Assembly (NCBI RefSeq): GCF_001662075.1
Contig: NZ_LYPL01000016.1
Span: forward strand, 62,001 to 126,000
Source: Rhizobium bangladeshense
GTDB taxonomy: Bacteria > Pseudomonadota > Alphaproteobacteria > Rhizobiales > Rhizobiaceae
DNA: 64,000 bases
Direction: 5' to 3'
Shown: positions 26,575 through 36,770 of the stretch, one piece after another
Layout of the letters: every line of letters starts with the position of its first letter
Numbering within the stretch: the stretch's first letter is position 1
Notes under the pieces: generated by a model
What the model was told of the DNA's origin: nothing
The model's database searches: none
The model's input: only the letters and a program-made list of their open reading frames with translations
Made by a program: the position numbers and the translations under genes

Positions 26575-26759
26575 CATTGCCTCCATTCATCAATGACAGC
26601 ATATAAATCATTGATTGCATGTTCTCAAGCAACGGTCACCAGATGCGTTTCCGTGCTCAGCCTATCAGGCCCACAGAGAGGGCAGTCGCCGGCCGGGCCA
26701 ATGTCCACTCGCCTCTGTCAGCGCTCCGGAAAACGGGGCCGCTCGCTTTAAGCCTGCCG

Positions 26760-27518
26760 TCAACGGTGCAGGAGCGGCCGCAATGCGGCCTGCGTTTCCT
26801 TCAGCAACGGCAGATAGCGCGCCTTCATCTCGGCGGCCGGGACGAGGGCGGCCGGCGCGCCGATATTGATCGCCGCGACCGTTACGCCGCGGTCGTTTTC
26901 AACAGGCACGGCGATCGAGCAGAGGCCGATCTCCAGCTCCTGGTCGATGACGGCGTAACCGTCGGCGCGCACGCGCCGGAATTCGGCAATGAGTTCCTCG
27001 GGATCGGTCTTGGTATTCGCAGTGTTTTGCCTCAGCTCGCTGCGGGCAAGGATGGCGCGGGCCTCGCTTTCGGGAAGGGCTGCGAGCAGCACGCGGCCCA
27101 TCGAGGCGCAGTAGGCCGGCAGGCGGCTGCCCGGGGTGAGATTGATCGACATGACCCGTCGCTGCGAGGCCCGGGCGACGTAGACGATGTCGGTGCCGTC
27201 GAGCACCGAGGCCGAGGCGCTCTGGCCGGCTCTTTCCGAGAGGTGGTCGAGATGCGGCTGCAAGAGCGCCGGCAGCGGGGTGGCGGCGAGATAGGCATGG
27301 CCGAGCCTGAGGATCTTCGGGGTCAGCGTGAAGAACTTGCCGTCATAATCGGCATAACCGAGCTCGGCGAGCGTCAGCAGCGAACGGCGAACCGTGGCGC
27401 GGTCGAGCTCGGTCAGCTTCGAGGCCTCGGCGATCGACAGCCGCTGCCGCGTCTCGCCGAAGGCCTCGATGACTTTCAGGCCGCGGGCAAAGCCGCTGAC
27501 GAAATCGGTTTCGCGCAT
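26760..27518 (-). CDS. pcaR: IclR-family regulator of the beta-ketoadipate pathway (PcaR-like)
   Basis: 252 residues from ATG 27518; the open frame continues upstream through the divergent pcaI but only as a shadow. N-terminal winged helix (LSIAEASKLTELDRATVRRSLLTLAELGYADYD) and C-terminal IclR effector domain (SASASVLDGTDIVYVAR, GLCSIAVPVEN). It is divergent from pcaIJF with a perfect inverted repeat between them, as with PcaR of rhizobia and other proteobacteria, which controls pca genes in response to beta-ketoadipate. Confidence 0.88.
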   Translation of the reverse strand: MRETDFVSGFARGLKVIEAFGETRQRLSIAEASKLTELDRATVRRSLLTLAELGYADYDGKFFTLTPKILRLGHAYLAATPLPALLQPHLDHLSERAGQSASASVLDGTDIVYVARASQRRVMSINLTPGSRLPAYCASMGRVLLAALPESEARAILARSELRQNTANTKTDPEELIAEFRRVRADGYAVIDQELEIGLCSIAVPVENDRGVTVAAINIGAPAALVPAAEMKARYLPLLKETQAALRPLLHR

Positions 27519-27547
27519 GTTGAGTCTCCACTCGGTCTGCTTCATTG

Positions 27548-27582
27548 TGTGCGATATACGAACAAATGTCAAATATCGCACA
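27548..27582. promoter_or_regulatory. Inverted-repeat operator between pcaR and pcaI
   Basis: TGTGCGATAT (27548-27557) and its exact complement ATATCGCACA (27573-27582) are separated by 15 bases. The site is 30 bases from the pcaR ATG and 66 from the pcaI ATG, in a 129-base divergent promoter region. A 10-base perfect dyad is strong evidence for a regulator site; PcaR is the obvious protein. Confidence 0.75.
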
Positions 27583-27647
27583 AAATCCTTGCCCCGGCGG
27601 CGGCCACGTTTTATCCCTGATAGCCAGAACGGGCTGAGGAGATCCCA

Positions 27648-28355
27648 ATGGACAAGACAGTCGCGAGCACGGCAGAGGCCGTCTCCGAGATCGGCGACGG
27701 TGCGACCGTCATGATCGGTGGTTTCGGCGGCTCCGGCGCGCCGATCGAACTCATCCATGCCTTGATCGACAAGGCTCCCAAAAACTTGACTGTCATCAAC
27801 AACAATGCCGGCAACGGCCGGATCGGCATCGCTGCAATGATTGACGCCGGCCTGGTCCGGAAAATGATCTGCTCGTTCCCGCGCTCGTCGGATCCGCGCG
27901 CCTTCACCGAAAAATATCTGGCCGGCGAGATCGAGCTGGAACTGGTGCCGCAGGGAACGCTTGCCGAACGCATCCGCGCCGGCGGCGCCGGCATCCCGGC
28001 CTTCTACACGCCGACGTCCTACGGCACCGAGCTCGCCGAGGGCAAGGCCATCGCCGAATTCGACGGCCGCCATTATGTGCAGGAGCGCTGGCTGAAGGCC
28101 GATTTCGCCATCGTCAAGGCGGCCGTCGGCGACACGCATGGCAACCTCACCTACAACAAGGCCGGCCGCAACTTCAATCCGCTGATGTGCATGGCGGCGG
28201 CAAAGACCATCGTCCAGGTCTCATCGATCGTGCCGGCCGGCGGCATCGATCCCGAACATGTGGTGACCCCCGGCATCTTCGTCGACCGTGTCGTCGCCGT
28301 TCCCCATCCGCAGCAGGAAGAAGAGCTCATCCGAGCCGGAGTGGCCTACGTATGA
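27648..28355 (+). CDS. pcaI: 3-oxoadipate CoA-transferase subunit A
   Basis: 235 residues, family I CoA-transferase alpha subunit, with the glycine-rich VMIGGFGGSGAPIELIHAL near residue 25 that binds CoA. Together with PcaJ it moves CoA from succinyl-CoA to 3-oxoadipate in the cytoplasm. The ATG at 27648 has a GAGGAG ribosome site. Its stop overlaps the pcaJ start by ATGA, which suits a 1:1 heteromer. Confidence 0.95.
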   Translation: MDKTVASTAEAVSEIGDGATVMIGGFGGSGAPIELIHALIDKAPKNLTVINNNAGNGRIGIAAMIDAGLVRKMICSFPRSSDPRAFTEKYLAGEIELELVPQGTLAERIRAGGAGIPAFYTPTSYGTELAEGKAIAEFDGRHYVQERWLKADFAIVKAAVGDTHGNLTYNKAGRNFNPLMCMAAAKTIVQVSSIVPAGGIDPEHVVTPGIFVDRVVAVPHPQQEEELIRAGVAYV

Positions 28356-29056
28356 CCGTCGATACCCGTCCCATCAATACCCGGGAAGACATCAAGCTCT
28401 CCAATGCGCAGATCGCCTGGCGCGCCGCCCAGGATATCGCCGACGGCGCCTATGTGAATCTCGGCATCGGCTTTCCCGAGATGGTCGCCCGTTATCAGCC
28501 GCCCGGCCGCGAGGCGATCTTCCACACGGAAAACGGCATCCTGAATTTCGGCGAGCCGCCGCCTGAGGGCGAGGAGGACTGGGACCTGATCAATGCCGGC
28601 AAGAAGGCGGTGACGCTGAAGCCGGGCGCGGCCTTCTTCCACCATGCCGACAGCTTCGCCATGGTGCGCGGCGGCCATCTCGATGTCGCGATCCTCGGCG
28701 CCTATCAAGTTGCGCAGAATGGGGATCTCGCCAATTGGCGGGTCGGCAGCAAGGGCGTGCCGGCCGTCGGCGGCGCCATGGATCTCGTGCACGGCGCCAA
28801 GCAGGTCTGCGTCATCACCGAGCACGTCACCAAGACGGGCGAGCCGAAGCTGGTGGAAAAATGCACCTTCCCGCTGACCGGCGTCGCCTGCATCACCCGC
28901 GTCTATACCAGCCACGCCGTCATCGACATCGTCGACGGGCGCTTCGTCCTGCGCGAAAAGCTGGCTGCGATGTCTGAGGAGGAATTGCAGGCGATAACAG
29001 GCGCGCGGCTGCATGTCGACGGGCCGGTTGCCGACCTCGTCGTTCCGGAACTCTGA
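28352..29056 (+). CDS. pcaJ: 3-oxoadipate CoA-transferase subunit B
   Basis: 234 residues from the ATG at 28352 that overlaps the pcaI stop. The catalytic Glu that forms the CoA thioester is in HTENGILNFG; GAYVNLGIGFPEMV is the other typical motif. It forms the transferase with PcaI. The ATG is kept over the longer open frame because of the overlap and because upstream sequence codes for PcaI in another frame. pcaF begins nine bases after the stop. Confidence 0.95.
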   Translation: MTVDTRPINTREDIKLSNAQIAWRAAQDIADGAYVNLGIGFPEMVARYQPPGREAIFHTENGILNFGEPPPEGEEDWDLINAGKKAVTLKPGAAFFHHADSFAMVRGGHLDVAILGAYQVAQNGDLANWRVGSKGVPAVGGAMDLVHGAKQVCVITEHVTKTGEPKLVEKCTFPLTGVACITRVYTSHAVIDIVDGRFVLREKLAAMSEEELQAITGARLHVDGPVADLVVPEL

Positions 29057-29065
29057 GGAAAGACC

Positions 29066-30271
<1,206 letters not shown>

Positions 30272-30383
30272 TGGAAGCAAAACCAAATGTTGGTCCCGGA
30301 GGGCGCCAAATTTCCAAAGGTGCTAGGACGAAAGAGGCAGCGATAAAGATAGCCTCTTAGGAACAGGGACGCATCGCAGCGCC

Positions 30384-31319
30384 TCAGCCCTCGAACATTT
30401 TTTCTTGACGCTGGCGTAATGCGTTGAACACACTTTTGGGCAGGCGCAATTTCGCATCCTCAGCAAAACGACGGTTTATCGCATCGAAATTTGCATCCGG
30501 ATCGGCCGTGAGCAATGCGATCTCGTCAAACAGATCGAGTTCCTCCTCTGAAAGCATTGCATTCGGCGCGGGTTGTGCTCCCCATGTGTCCCATGGCAGG
30601 ACTTCGCGGCTGTTGAGGGTGGCGAGGTCGCGGATCAAGTTGCCGGCTATGAACCAGAGACCACGAAGCTGCGCGAACTCGATGCCGAACAGGTTCGGAT
30701 CGAGTTCTCCGCTGCGGCATCTGCGCCAGGCGTCGGAGGCGGTCAAGAACTGGTAGTGCGGAACGTCATGGATGTCGAAGCCGATTCCGAGATTGCGGAT
30801 GAAGACTTCGTCCAACTGACTGTCCAGCAGCGCCCAGCGCCCATCATCCGCTTTCCAGTACTCGCAGACCCAATGATCTTCGAATTTACCTGGATTGAAG
30901 TAGCCGCCGAAGCCACCTCGGCCTCGGGCGGGAACGCCGTGATGGCGAAGGATTGCGATGGAAAGCAACATGAAGTGGCGGCAGATGCCGACCAGACGTT
31001 TCTCGGGCGAACGGGCGATAGAGAGCGGACGATCGTCGAGCGCCAGCATCGCATCAAGGATATTCTCCATCGGTCGGATATGGCTCTCGGCGCGGCGCGC
31101 CTCGGGAATCTTGTAGCCGTAGAATGGCTTTGCCGCGTGCTCGTAGATCAGCAAAGTCTGCACCGTGCGGGCGACCCCCGCCGGATCGGACGGCAATACA
31201 TCGAAGCGCGCGGAATGGCGGCCGGGAGCGCTAAAGGGAGATTGCTTCGCATAATGTTCGAGCCTGTATCGTTGAGCGGCCTGTGCCCGCAAAATGGCGG
31301 AAGGGATCGTGGCGTTCAT
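30384..31319 (-). CDS. Transglutaminase-like domain protein
   Basis: 311 residues. A transglutaminase core triad can be read: Cys in KRLVGICRHFMLLSIAILRHHGVPAR, His in FEDHWVCEYW and Asp in WALLDSQLD. Such bacterial proteins are often proteases or amide-bond hydrolases; the substrate is not known. No signal peptide is seen, so it is cytoplasmic. It is convergent with pcaF, 112 bases away, and its 5' side is a 272-base gap (31320-31591) in which I see only a small hairpin before the next gene. Confidence 0.78.
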   Translation of the reverse strand: MNATIPSAILRAQAAQRYRLEHYAKQSPFSAPGRHSARFDVLPSDPAGVARTVQTLLIYEHAAKPFYGYKIPEARRAESHIRPMENILDAMLALDDRPLSIARSPEKRLVGICRHFMLLSIAILRHHGVPARGRGGFGGYFNPGKFEDHWVCEYWKADDGRWALLDSQLDEVFIRNLGIGFDIHDVPHYQFLTASDAWRRCRSGELDPNLFGIEFAQLRGLWFIAGNLIRDLATLNSREVLPWDTWGAQPAPNAMLSEEELDLFDEIALLTADPDANFDAINRRFAEDAKLRLPKSVFNALRQRQEKMFEG

Positions 31320-31591
31320 GACAATCTCCTGCGGTTCATTGACTGTTCTCCTGCGTTTGCCATCGAATTCGATATGTCGCTTGATCCTAGTTGCGGAGTT
31401 GCTTTCTCAGCCTGCCGCTCGGCATATCCGCCCGCGCCGCTGGCCACCGGCGCTGTAGCTAGTGAGACTGGCGGCGATATTCGCTGTCGATCTATGTATT
31501 GTCGCCACGCAGAGGGTCGCGATCGCGTTCGAAAAGGTTTGAGAGCGCTCGAGCCGTTGCGCGTCATGTCAGGTTTCGGTAGAAACCGGGC

Positions 31592-32074
31592 ATGCTGATC
31601 CGACCCGCAGAAAACGACGACCGAAGCGCCATCTGGCGGATCATCGGCCCGACCATCCGCGCCGGCGAGACCTATGCGCTCGACCGCGATCTCTCGGAAG
31701 CCGATGCGCTCGCTTACTGGATGGGTCCGGACCGGGAGACCTTCGTCGCCGAAGAGGGCGGCGCCATCCTCGGCACCTATTATATCAAGGCCAATCAGGC
31801 GGGCGGCGGTCGCCATGTCTGCAATTGCGGCTATATGACCGACGCTGCGGCGGCCGGCCGTGGCGTCGCCCGCCGCATGCATGAGCATTCGCTGGAGCAT
31901 GCCCGCGAAAGGGGCTTCCGGGCCATGCAGTTCAATTTCGTCGTCAGCAGCAATCGCCGCGCCGTCGAGCTGTGGCAATCTCTCGGTTTCGAGATCGTCG
32001 GCCGGCTTCCCGGCGTCTTCCTCCATCCCACCGACGGTTATGTCGACGCCTTGGTGATGTTCCGCACCCTGTAG
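31592..32074 (+). CDS. GNAT-family N-acetyltransferase
   Basis: 160 residues with the GNAT fold: beta strand VAEEGGAILGTYYIK, the acetyl-CoA pyrophosphate loop AAAGRGVARRMHEHSLEHA (Q/RxxGxG/A form), then NFVVSSNRRAVELWQSLGFEIVGRLP in the C-terminal part. The substrate is unknown. A GGTTTC-GGTA-GAAACC hairpin (31572-31587) lies immediately before the ATG and could cover the ribosome site. Confidence 0.88.
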   Translation: MLIRPAENDDRSAIWRIIGPTIRAGETYALDRDLSEADALAYWMGPDRETFVAEEGGAILGTYYIKANQAGGGRHVCNCGYMTDAAAAGRGVARRMHEHSLEHARERGFRAMQFNFVVSSNRRAVELWQSLGFEIVGRLPGVFLHPTDGYVDALVMFRTL

Positions 32075-32200
32075 GATTGTACGGAAAAAAGATGTGAGGG
32101 CGGTGTCGAATTCGCAGCGCTCCAAACGTCATTGATCGTAGGCGAGATGCGGCAAGCCGGCCGCATCGTCGCGATCACTGTCGGCATGGAGGTTGGAAGC

Positions 32201-33418
32201 ATGAGCGTTCCCTATCGTTGGGTCATCGTCGCCGTCGGCGCTTTGATGTCTTGCGTGGCAATCGGCGCGATGTTCTCGCTGGCGATTTTCCAGGAGCCTA
32301 TCGCGAGCGCGACCGGCTGGTCGCATGTCGGCATTGCCAGCGCGATGACGCTGAATTTCATCGTCATGGGCTTCGGCGGTTTCCTCTGGGGCGCGGCCAG
32401 CGACCGCTTCGGGCCGCGCATCGTGGTGATGATCGGATCCGCGCTGTTCGGCCTGGCGCTGGTGCTCGCGAGCCGCGCCGAGACGCTCATAGAATTCCAG
32501 CTGACCTACGGACTCCTGGTCGGATTGGCCGCCAGTGCCTTCTTCGCGCCTATGATCGCGGCGACGACCGCCTGGTTCGACGTCAATCGCGGGCTGGCCG
32601 TGTCGCTCGTCTCCGCCGGCATGGGCGTGGCGCCGATGACGATCTCGCCTTTCGCGCGCTGGCTGATTTCGGCCTATGAATGGCGGCCCGCGATGCTGAT
32701 CATCGGCATTGCAACCTGGGTGCTGCTGGTGCCGGCCGCCCTGCTGGTCAGGCAGCGCCCGCCTGCTGAAACCGCCGATGCCGGCACCGAGTTCGCCACG
32801 GAGAGTGCCCGGCCTCAGCTGTCGAAGGTCTTCCGCTCGCCGCAATTCATCGTGCTCGGCCTGACCTTCTTTGCCTGTTGTGCGGCCCATTCCGGGCCGA
32901 TCTTCCACATGGTGAATTATGCGACGATCTGCGGCGTCGCCCCGATGGCTGCCGTCAGCATCTACAGCGTCGAGGGCCTGGCCGGTCTCGGCGGCCGGCT
33001 GCTCTATGGCAGCCTTGCCGACCGGATCGGCGTTAAGCCGGTGCTGATCGCCGGCCTCGCGGTACAGGCCGCGGCGCTGGCGACCTACCTCTTGGTCAGC
33101 GAGTTGACCCAGTTCTATGCGCTCGCCATTGTCTTCGGCAGCGCCTATGGCGGCGTGATGCCGCTCTATGCGGTGCTGGCGCGGGAATATTTCGGCCAGC
33201 GCATCATCGGCACCGTTTTGGGCGCGGCGACGATGCTCTCCAGCCTCGGCATGGCCTTCGGTCCCCTGATCGGCGGCTGGATCTTCGATACCTTCGCCAA
33301 TTATTCCTGGCTGTTCATCGGCTCGGCGATGGTGGGTCTCGGGGCGGCGGCAATCGCGCTGGCATTTCCGCCGCTTGTCCGCCGGGAGCAGGAGGCGATC
33401 TTGGGCGTGTCTTCGTGA
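32201..33418 (+). CDS. MFS transporter, OFA/NarK-like
   Basis: 405 residues from the ATG at 32201, chosen because GGAGG lies 11 bases upstream; earlier in-frame starts lack one. Twelve hydrophobic segments; the loop GAASDRFGPRIVVMIG between helices 2 and 3 is the MFS motif A region. The overall look is that of monocarboxylate or formate/oxalate carriers. No substrate can be assigned. The gene ends just before a RIME-like palindrome. Confidence 0.85.
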   Translation: MSVPYRWVIVAVGALMSCVAIGAMFSLAIFQEPIASATGWSHVGIASAMTLNFIVMGFGGFLWGAASDRFGPRIVVMIGSALFGLALVLASRAETLIEFQLTYGLLVGLAASAFFAPMIAATTAWFDVNRGLAVSLVSAGMGVAPMTISPFARWLISAYEWRPAMLIIGIATWVLLVPAALLVRQRPPAETADAGTEFATESARPQLSKVFRSPQFIVLGLTFFACCAAHSGPIFHMVNYATICGVAPMAAVSIYSVEGLAGLGGRLLYGSLADRIGVKPVLIAGLAVQAAALATYLLVSELTQFYALAIVFGSAYGGVMPLYAVLAREYFGQRIIGTVLGAATMLSSLGMAFGPLIGGWIFDTFANYSWLFIGSAMVGLGAAAIALAFPPLVRREQEAILGVSS

Positions 33419-33426
33419 CAAAGAAA

Positions 33427-33561
33427 GACCCCTCCCCACAAGGGGGAGGGGCTACCGTGCCGCGCCAACGTCTTCCCTTTCACCGTTTCATCTGCAGAAA
33501 GGTGCTGCTCGGCACCATGCAGTGCGCCAAGTTAGCCCCTCCCCCTTGTTGGGGAGGGGTC
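33427..33561. repeat. RIME-like palindromic intergenic element
   Basis: A 28-base arm (33427-33454) and a 29-base arm (33533-33561) are reverse complements with one extra base; each arm is itself a hairpin of CCCCTCCCC/GGGGAGGGG. A third small hairpin (GGTGC...GCACC, 33501-33516) lies between them. Size and structure fit the Rhizobium-specific intergenic mosaic elements. It fills most of the gap between the MFS gene and the SDR gene, which holds no gene. Confidence 0.7.
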
Positions 33562-33704
33562 TTGAATGGCGGGACGGCAAGCCGTGACACCCCCACTCAT
33601 GCAGTTCTCGCCTTTGTGCATTGCTCTTTTGAGACTTCGCCTGATAGACTCCCCCCATCTGTTTCATCACCTATGTCCTTGGTTTTTCGGGAGGCTTCTT
33701 GGCC

Positions 33705-34499
33705 ATGGCAGAACTTGCTCAATTGCTCGCATCCATCAGACTGCCGGATCTCGCCGGCAAGGCGGTTTTGATCACCGGGGCCTCGACCGGGATCGGCGCC
33801 GCAGTCGCCCGCGCCTTTGCGGCGCAAAGCGCCAAGGTCGGCGTGCATTACAATGCCAGCCGCGAGCCGGCGGAGAAGCTTGGGGAAGAGATCCGGGCGG
33901 CCGGCGGCACCGTGCATCTGATCCAGGGCGACGTGTCGCGGGAAGGCGAGACGGAGCGGGTCGTCGAAGAGACGGCGAAGACCTTCGGTCATCTCGACGG
34001 CCTGATCAACAATGCCGGCGGCATGCTGGGGCGCAAACCGACTTCGGAATATACCGACGCGCATTATGCCGCGGTGATGGATCTCAATGCCCGCTCGGTG
34101 CTGGCGGCGACGCGGGCGGCCCATCCCTGGCTGAAAAAGCAGGGCGGCTTCATCATCAACACCACCTCGATCGCCGCCCGCAACGGCGGCGGCAATGGCG
34201 CGATCCTCTATGCGGCGTCCAAGGGCTTCGTCTCGACGATCACGCGTGGCCATGCCAAGGAATTCGTCGCCGACAGGATTCGCGTCAACGCCGTGGCGCC
34301 GGGCGTCATCGCCACTCCTTTCCACGAGCGTTACACCGATGACGAGCAGATGGAGCTGCAGCGCAAGTCGATCCCGATGGGTTTCGTCGGCACCTCGGAG
34401 GACTGCGTCGGCGCCTATCTGTTTCTCGCCTCGCCGACGCTTTCAGGCTATATCACCGGGCAGATCATCGAGGTCAATGGCGGTCAGCTGATGCCATAA
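33705..34499 (+). CDS. Short-chain dehydrogenase/reductase
   Basis: 264 residues. Classical SDR: cofactor loop TGASTGIGAAVARA, NNAGG after strand 4, active-site Ser in NTTSIAA, and YAASKG with Tyr and Lys. The ATG at 33705 has GGGAGG about 10 bases upstream; a TTG two codons earlier is closer to it but less likely. The cofactor loop followed by VGVHYNASRE suggests NADP(H). The substrate is unknown. It stands between the RIME-like element and the stress promoter of glgX. Confidence 0.9.
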   Translation: MAELAQLLASIRLPDLAGKAVLITGASTGIGAAVARAFAAQSAKVGVHYNASREPAEKLGEEIRAAGGTVHLIQGDVSREGETERVVEETAKTFGHLDGLINNAGGMLGRKPTSEYTDAHYAAVMDLNARSVLAATRAAHPWLKKQGGFIINTTSIAARNGGGNGAILYAASKGFVSTITRGHAKEFVADRIRVNAVAPGVIATPFHERYTDDEQMELQRKSIPMGFVGTSEDCVGAYLFLASPTLSGYITGQIIEVNGGQLMP

Positions 34500-34541
34500 G
34501 TCATTCTCCCCGGAGGTTGTCTCTTCCTTTTCCCTCGCAAG

Positions 34542-34566
34542 GGAACTTTCGAACCGCCGTCACGTT
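34542..34566 (+). promoter_or_regulatory. EcfG-type (general stress response) promoter of glgX
   Basis: GGAAC (34542-34546), 16 bases, CGTT (34563-34566): an exact match to the alphaproteobacterial EcfG/RpoE2 consensus, 33 bases before the glgX ATG. It would place glgX, topoisomerase IB and the LigD polymerase under the general stress sigma factor. Confidence 0.75.
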
Positions 34567-34598
34567 TCCCGCTTGGCCATATTTTCAAGCGGGGCACC

Positions 34599-36755
34599 AT
34601 GAGCTTTTCATTTTCGGAACTCGACTTCCTCAAACCGGAACTCGGGGCGGAATATATTGGTTCTGGCACCCACTTCGCTGTCTTCTCGGCCCATGCGGAA
34701 CAGATCGAACTTTGTCTCTTCTCCCCCGACGGAAAGCAAGAGATCGCGCGGCTGCCGCTGCCGAAACGCGAGGGCGACATCTGGTCGGGCTATATCGCCG
34801 GCGTCGGCCCCGGCACGGTCTACGGCTATCGCGCCCATGGGCCCTATGACCCGCAGGCCGGTCATCGCTTCAATCCGAACAAGCTGCTGCTCGATCCCTA
34901 CGCCAAGCAGGTAACGGGCGACCTCAAATGGGACGACGCGCTGTTCGGCTACCGGATCGGCGAGGACGATCTTTCCTTCGATGACCGCGACAGTGCGCCC
35001 TTCACGGTCAAGAGCGTGGTGCAGGATCCGGATTTCGACTGGGCCGGTGAAGAGGCGATCCGCCGCCCCTGGCCCGACACCATCATCTACGAGGCGCATG
35101 TGCGCGGCCTGACGATGACGCATCCGAAGGTGCCGGAGCGGCTGCGCGGCACCTTTCTCGGCATGTGCAGCGATCCGATCATCGACCATCTCGTCAAGCT
35201 CGGCATCTCGGCGATCGAGCTGCTGCCGATCCAGTATTTCCTCGACGATCGTTATCTCCTTGAGAAGAACCTTCGCAACTACTGGGGCTACCAGACGCTC
35301 GGCTTCTTCGCGCCGCAATCGCGCTACATGTCCGGCGACAAGATCACCGAAATCAAGACCATGGTGAAGAAGTTCCATGCCGCCGGCATCGAGGTGATCA
35401 TGGACGTGGTCTACAACCACACCGCCGAAGGCAGCGAGAAGGGGCCGACCTTGTCCTTCCGCGGCCTCGACAATGCGAGCTATTATATCCTTTCCCCCGA
35501 TGATCCCCGCCACACCTTCGACACCACTGGCACCGGCAATACGTTGAACGTCGCCAATCCGATGGTGATGCGCATGGTGCTCGACAGCCTGCGCTATTGG
35601 GTCGGGGTCATGCATATCGACGGTTTCCGCTTCGATCTCGCCAGCACGCTCGGCCGGCAGGATCTGGAGTTCGACCGTCAGGGCCTGTTTTTCGGCGCCA
35701 TAAGACAGGATCCGATCCTGGCAGGGGTGAAGCTGATCGCCGAACCCTGGGATATCGGCGAAGGCGGATATCAGGTCGGCGGTTTCCCGCACCCTTTCCG
35801 CGAGTGGAACGACAAGTTCCGCGACGACGTGCGTCGTTTCTGGAAGGGCGATGGCGGCATGGTGTCGGAACTGGCGGCGCGGATCACCGGCTCGGCGCTG
35901 CAGTTCAACCATTCGGACCGGGGGGCGACCTCCTCGATCAATCTCCTGTCGGCCCATGACGGCTTCACCCTGATGGACACCGTCTCCTTCGACGGCAAGC
36001 ACAACGAGGCGAACGGCGAGGACAACCGGGACGGCCATTCGGACAATCATTCCGACAATATGGGCGCTGAGGGCGCCACCGATAATGCCGATATTAACGC
36101 CGCGCGGGCGCGGCGGAGGCGCAATATGATGGCGACGCTGATGCTTTCCCAGGGCGTGCCGATGATCTTGGCCGGCGACGAACTCGGCAACAGCCAGGGC
36201 GGCAACAACAACGCCTATTGCCAGGACAACGAGATCGGCTGGACCGGTTGGGATGGCCTCGATGATCCCTTCCTCGATTTCTGCCGGCAGGCCGTCGCCT
36301 TCCGCAGGGCCCATCCGGTCCTCAGGCAGGAGCGGTTCCTGACCGGCGAGACCAGCGAGGACGGGCGCATCGAGATCGCCTGGTACAAGCCGGACGGCAG
36401 TTTCATGGATGACGGGGCCTGGAACGACGACGGACTGCAAGTGCTCGGCGTCTACCTCTCGAAAAGCGCGCATGCGCCGGATACCGAGGCAATGGACGAC
36501 CTCTTCCTGGTCTTCAACGCCGGCGGTGACTGCGAAGTTCATCTGCCTGTCGTCAACGGCCTGAAAAAGTGGTCCCGGGTTCTCGATACCGGGGCGGAGA
36601 CCGGTGCCTTCGATGTGCACGATCAGAACAATCCCTTCATGGTCTACACCCAGAGCCTGGCCGTGTTTGCGCCGAAAGGACAGACCCAGCCGCCGGAGGG
36701 GGCAACCAAGGCCCAGCGCCGCCGGTGGTTCCAGTTTGGCCGTCGTGGCAAATAG
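34599..36755 (+). CDS. glgX: Glycogen debranching enzyme GlgX
   Basis: 718 residues. An N-terminal CBM48-like domain (VFSAHAEQIELCLFSPDG) is followed by a GH13_11 barrel. Catalytic residues: nucleophile Asp in HIDGFRFDLA, acid Glu in IAEPWDIG, and the third Asp in SAHDGFTL. It hydrolyses alpha-1,6 branches of glycogen or phosphorylase limit dextrin in the cytoplasm. Only 15 bases separate it from the topoisomerase gene, and an EcfG promoter precedes it, which ties glycogen use to stress. Confidence 0.95.
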   Translation: MSFSFSELDFLKPELGAEYIGSGTHFAVFSAHAEQIELCLFSPDGKQEIARLPLPKREGDIWSGYIAGVGPGTVYGYRAHGPYDPQAGHRFNPNKLLLDPYAKQVTGDLKWDDALFGYRIGEDDLSFDDRDSAPFTVKSVVQDPDFDWAGEEAIRRPWPDTIIYEAHVRGLTMTHPKVPERLRGTFLGMCSDPIIDHLVKLGISAIELLPIQYFLDDRYLLEKNLRNYWGYQTLGFFAPQSRYMSGDKITEIKTMVKKFHAAGIEVIMDVVYNHTAEGSEKGPTLSFRGLDNASYYILSPDDPRHTFDTTGTGNTLNVANPMVMRMVLDSLRYWVGVMHIDGFRFDLASTLGRQDLEFDRQGLFFGAIRQDPILAGVKLIAEPWDIGEGGYQVGGFPHPFREWNDKFRDDVRRFWKGDGGMVSELAARITGSALQFNHSDRGATSSINLLSAHDGFTLMDTVSFDGKHNEANGEDNRDGHSDNHSDNMGAEGATDNADINAARARRRRNMMATLMLSQGVPMILAGDELGNSQGGNNNAYCQDNEIGWTGWDGLDDPFLDFCRQAVAFRRAHPVLRQERFLTGETSEDGRIEIAWYKPDGSFMDDGAWNDDGLQVLGVYLSKSAHAPDTEAMDDLFLVFNAGGDCEVHLPVVNGLKKWSRVLDTGAETGAFDVHDQNNPFMVYTQSLAVFAPKGQTQPPEGATKAQRRRWFQFGRRGK

Positions 36756-36770
36756 CAGGTCGTCAACAGC

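Noticed and set aside
32129..33439. 436-codon minus-strand open frame
   Set aside because: It is the antisense of the MFS gene; its composition (Arg, His, Asp rich) is typical of antisense of membrane proteins.
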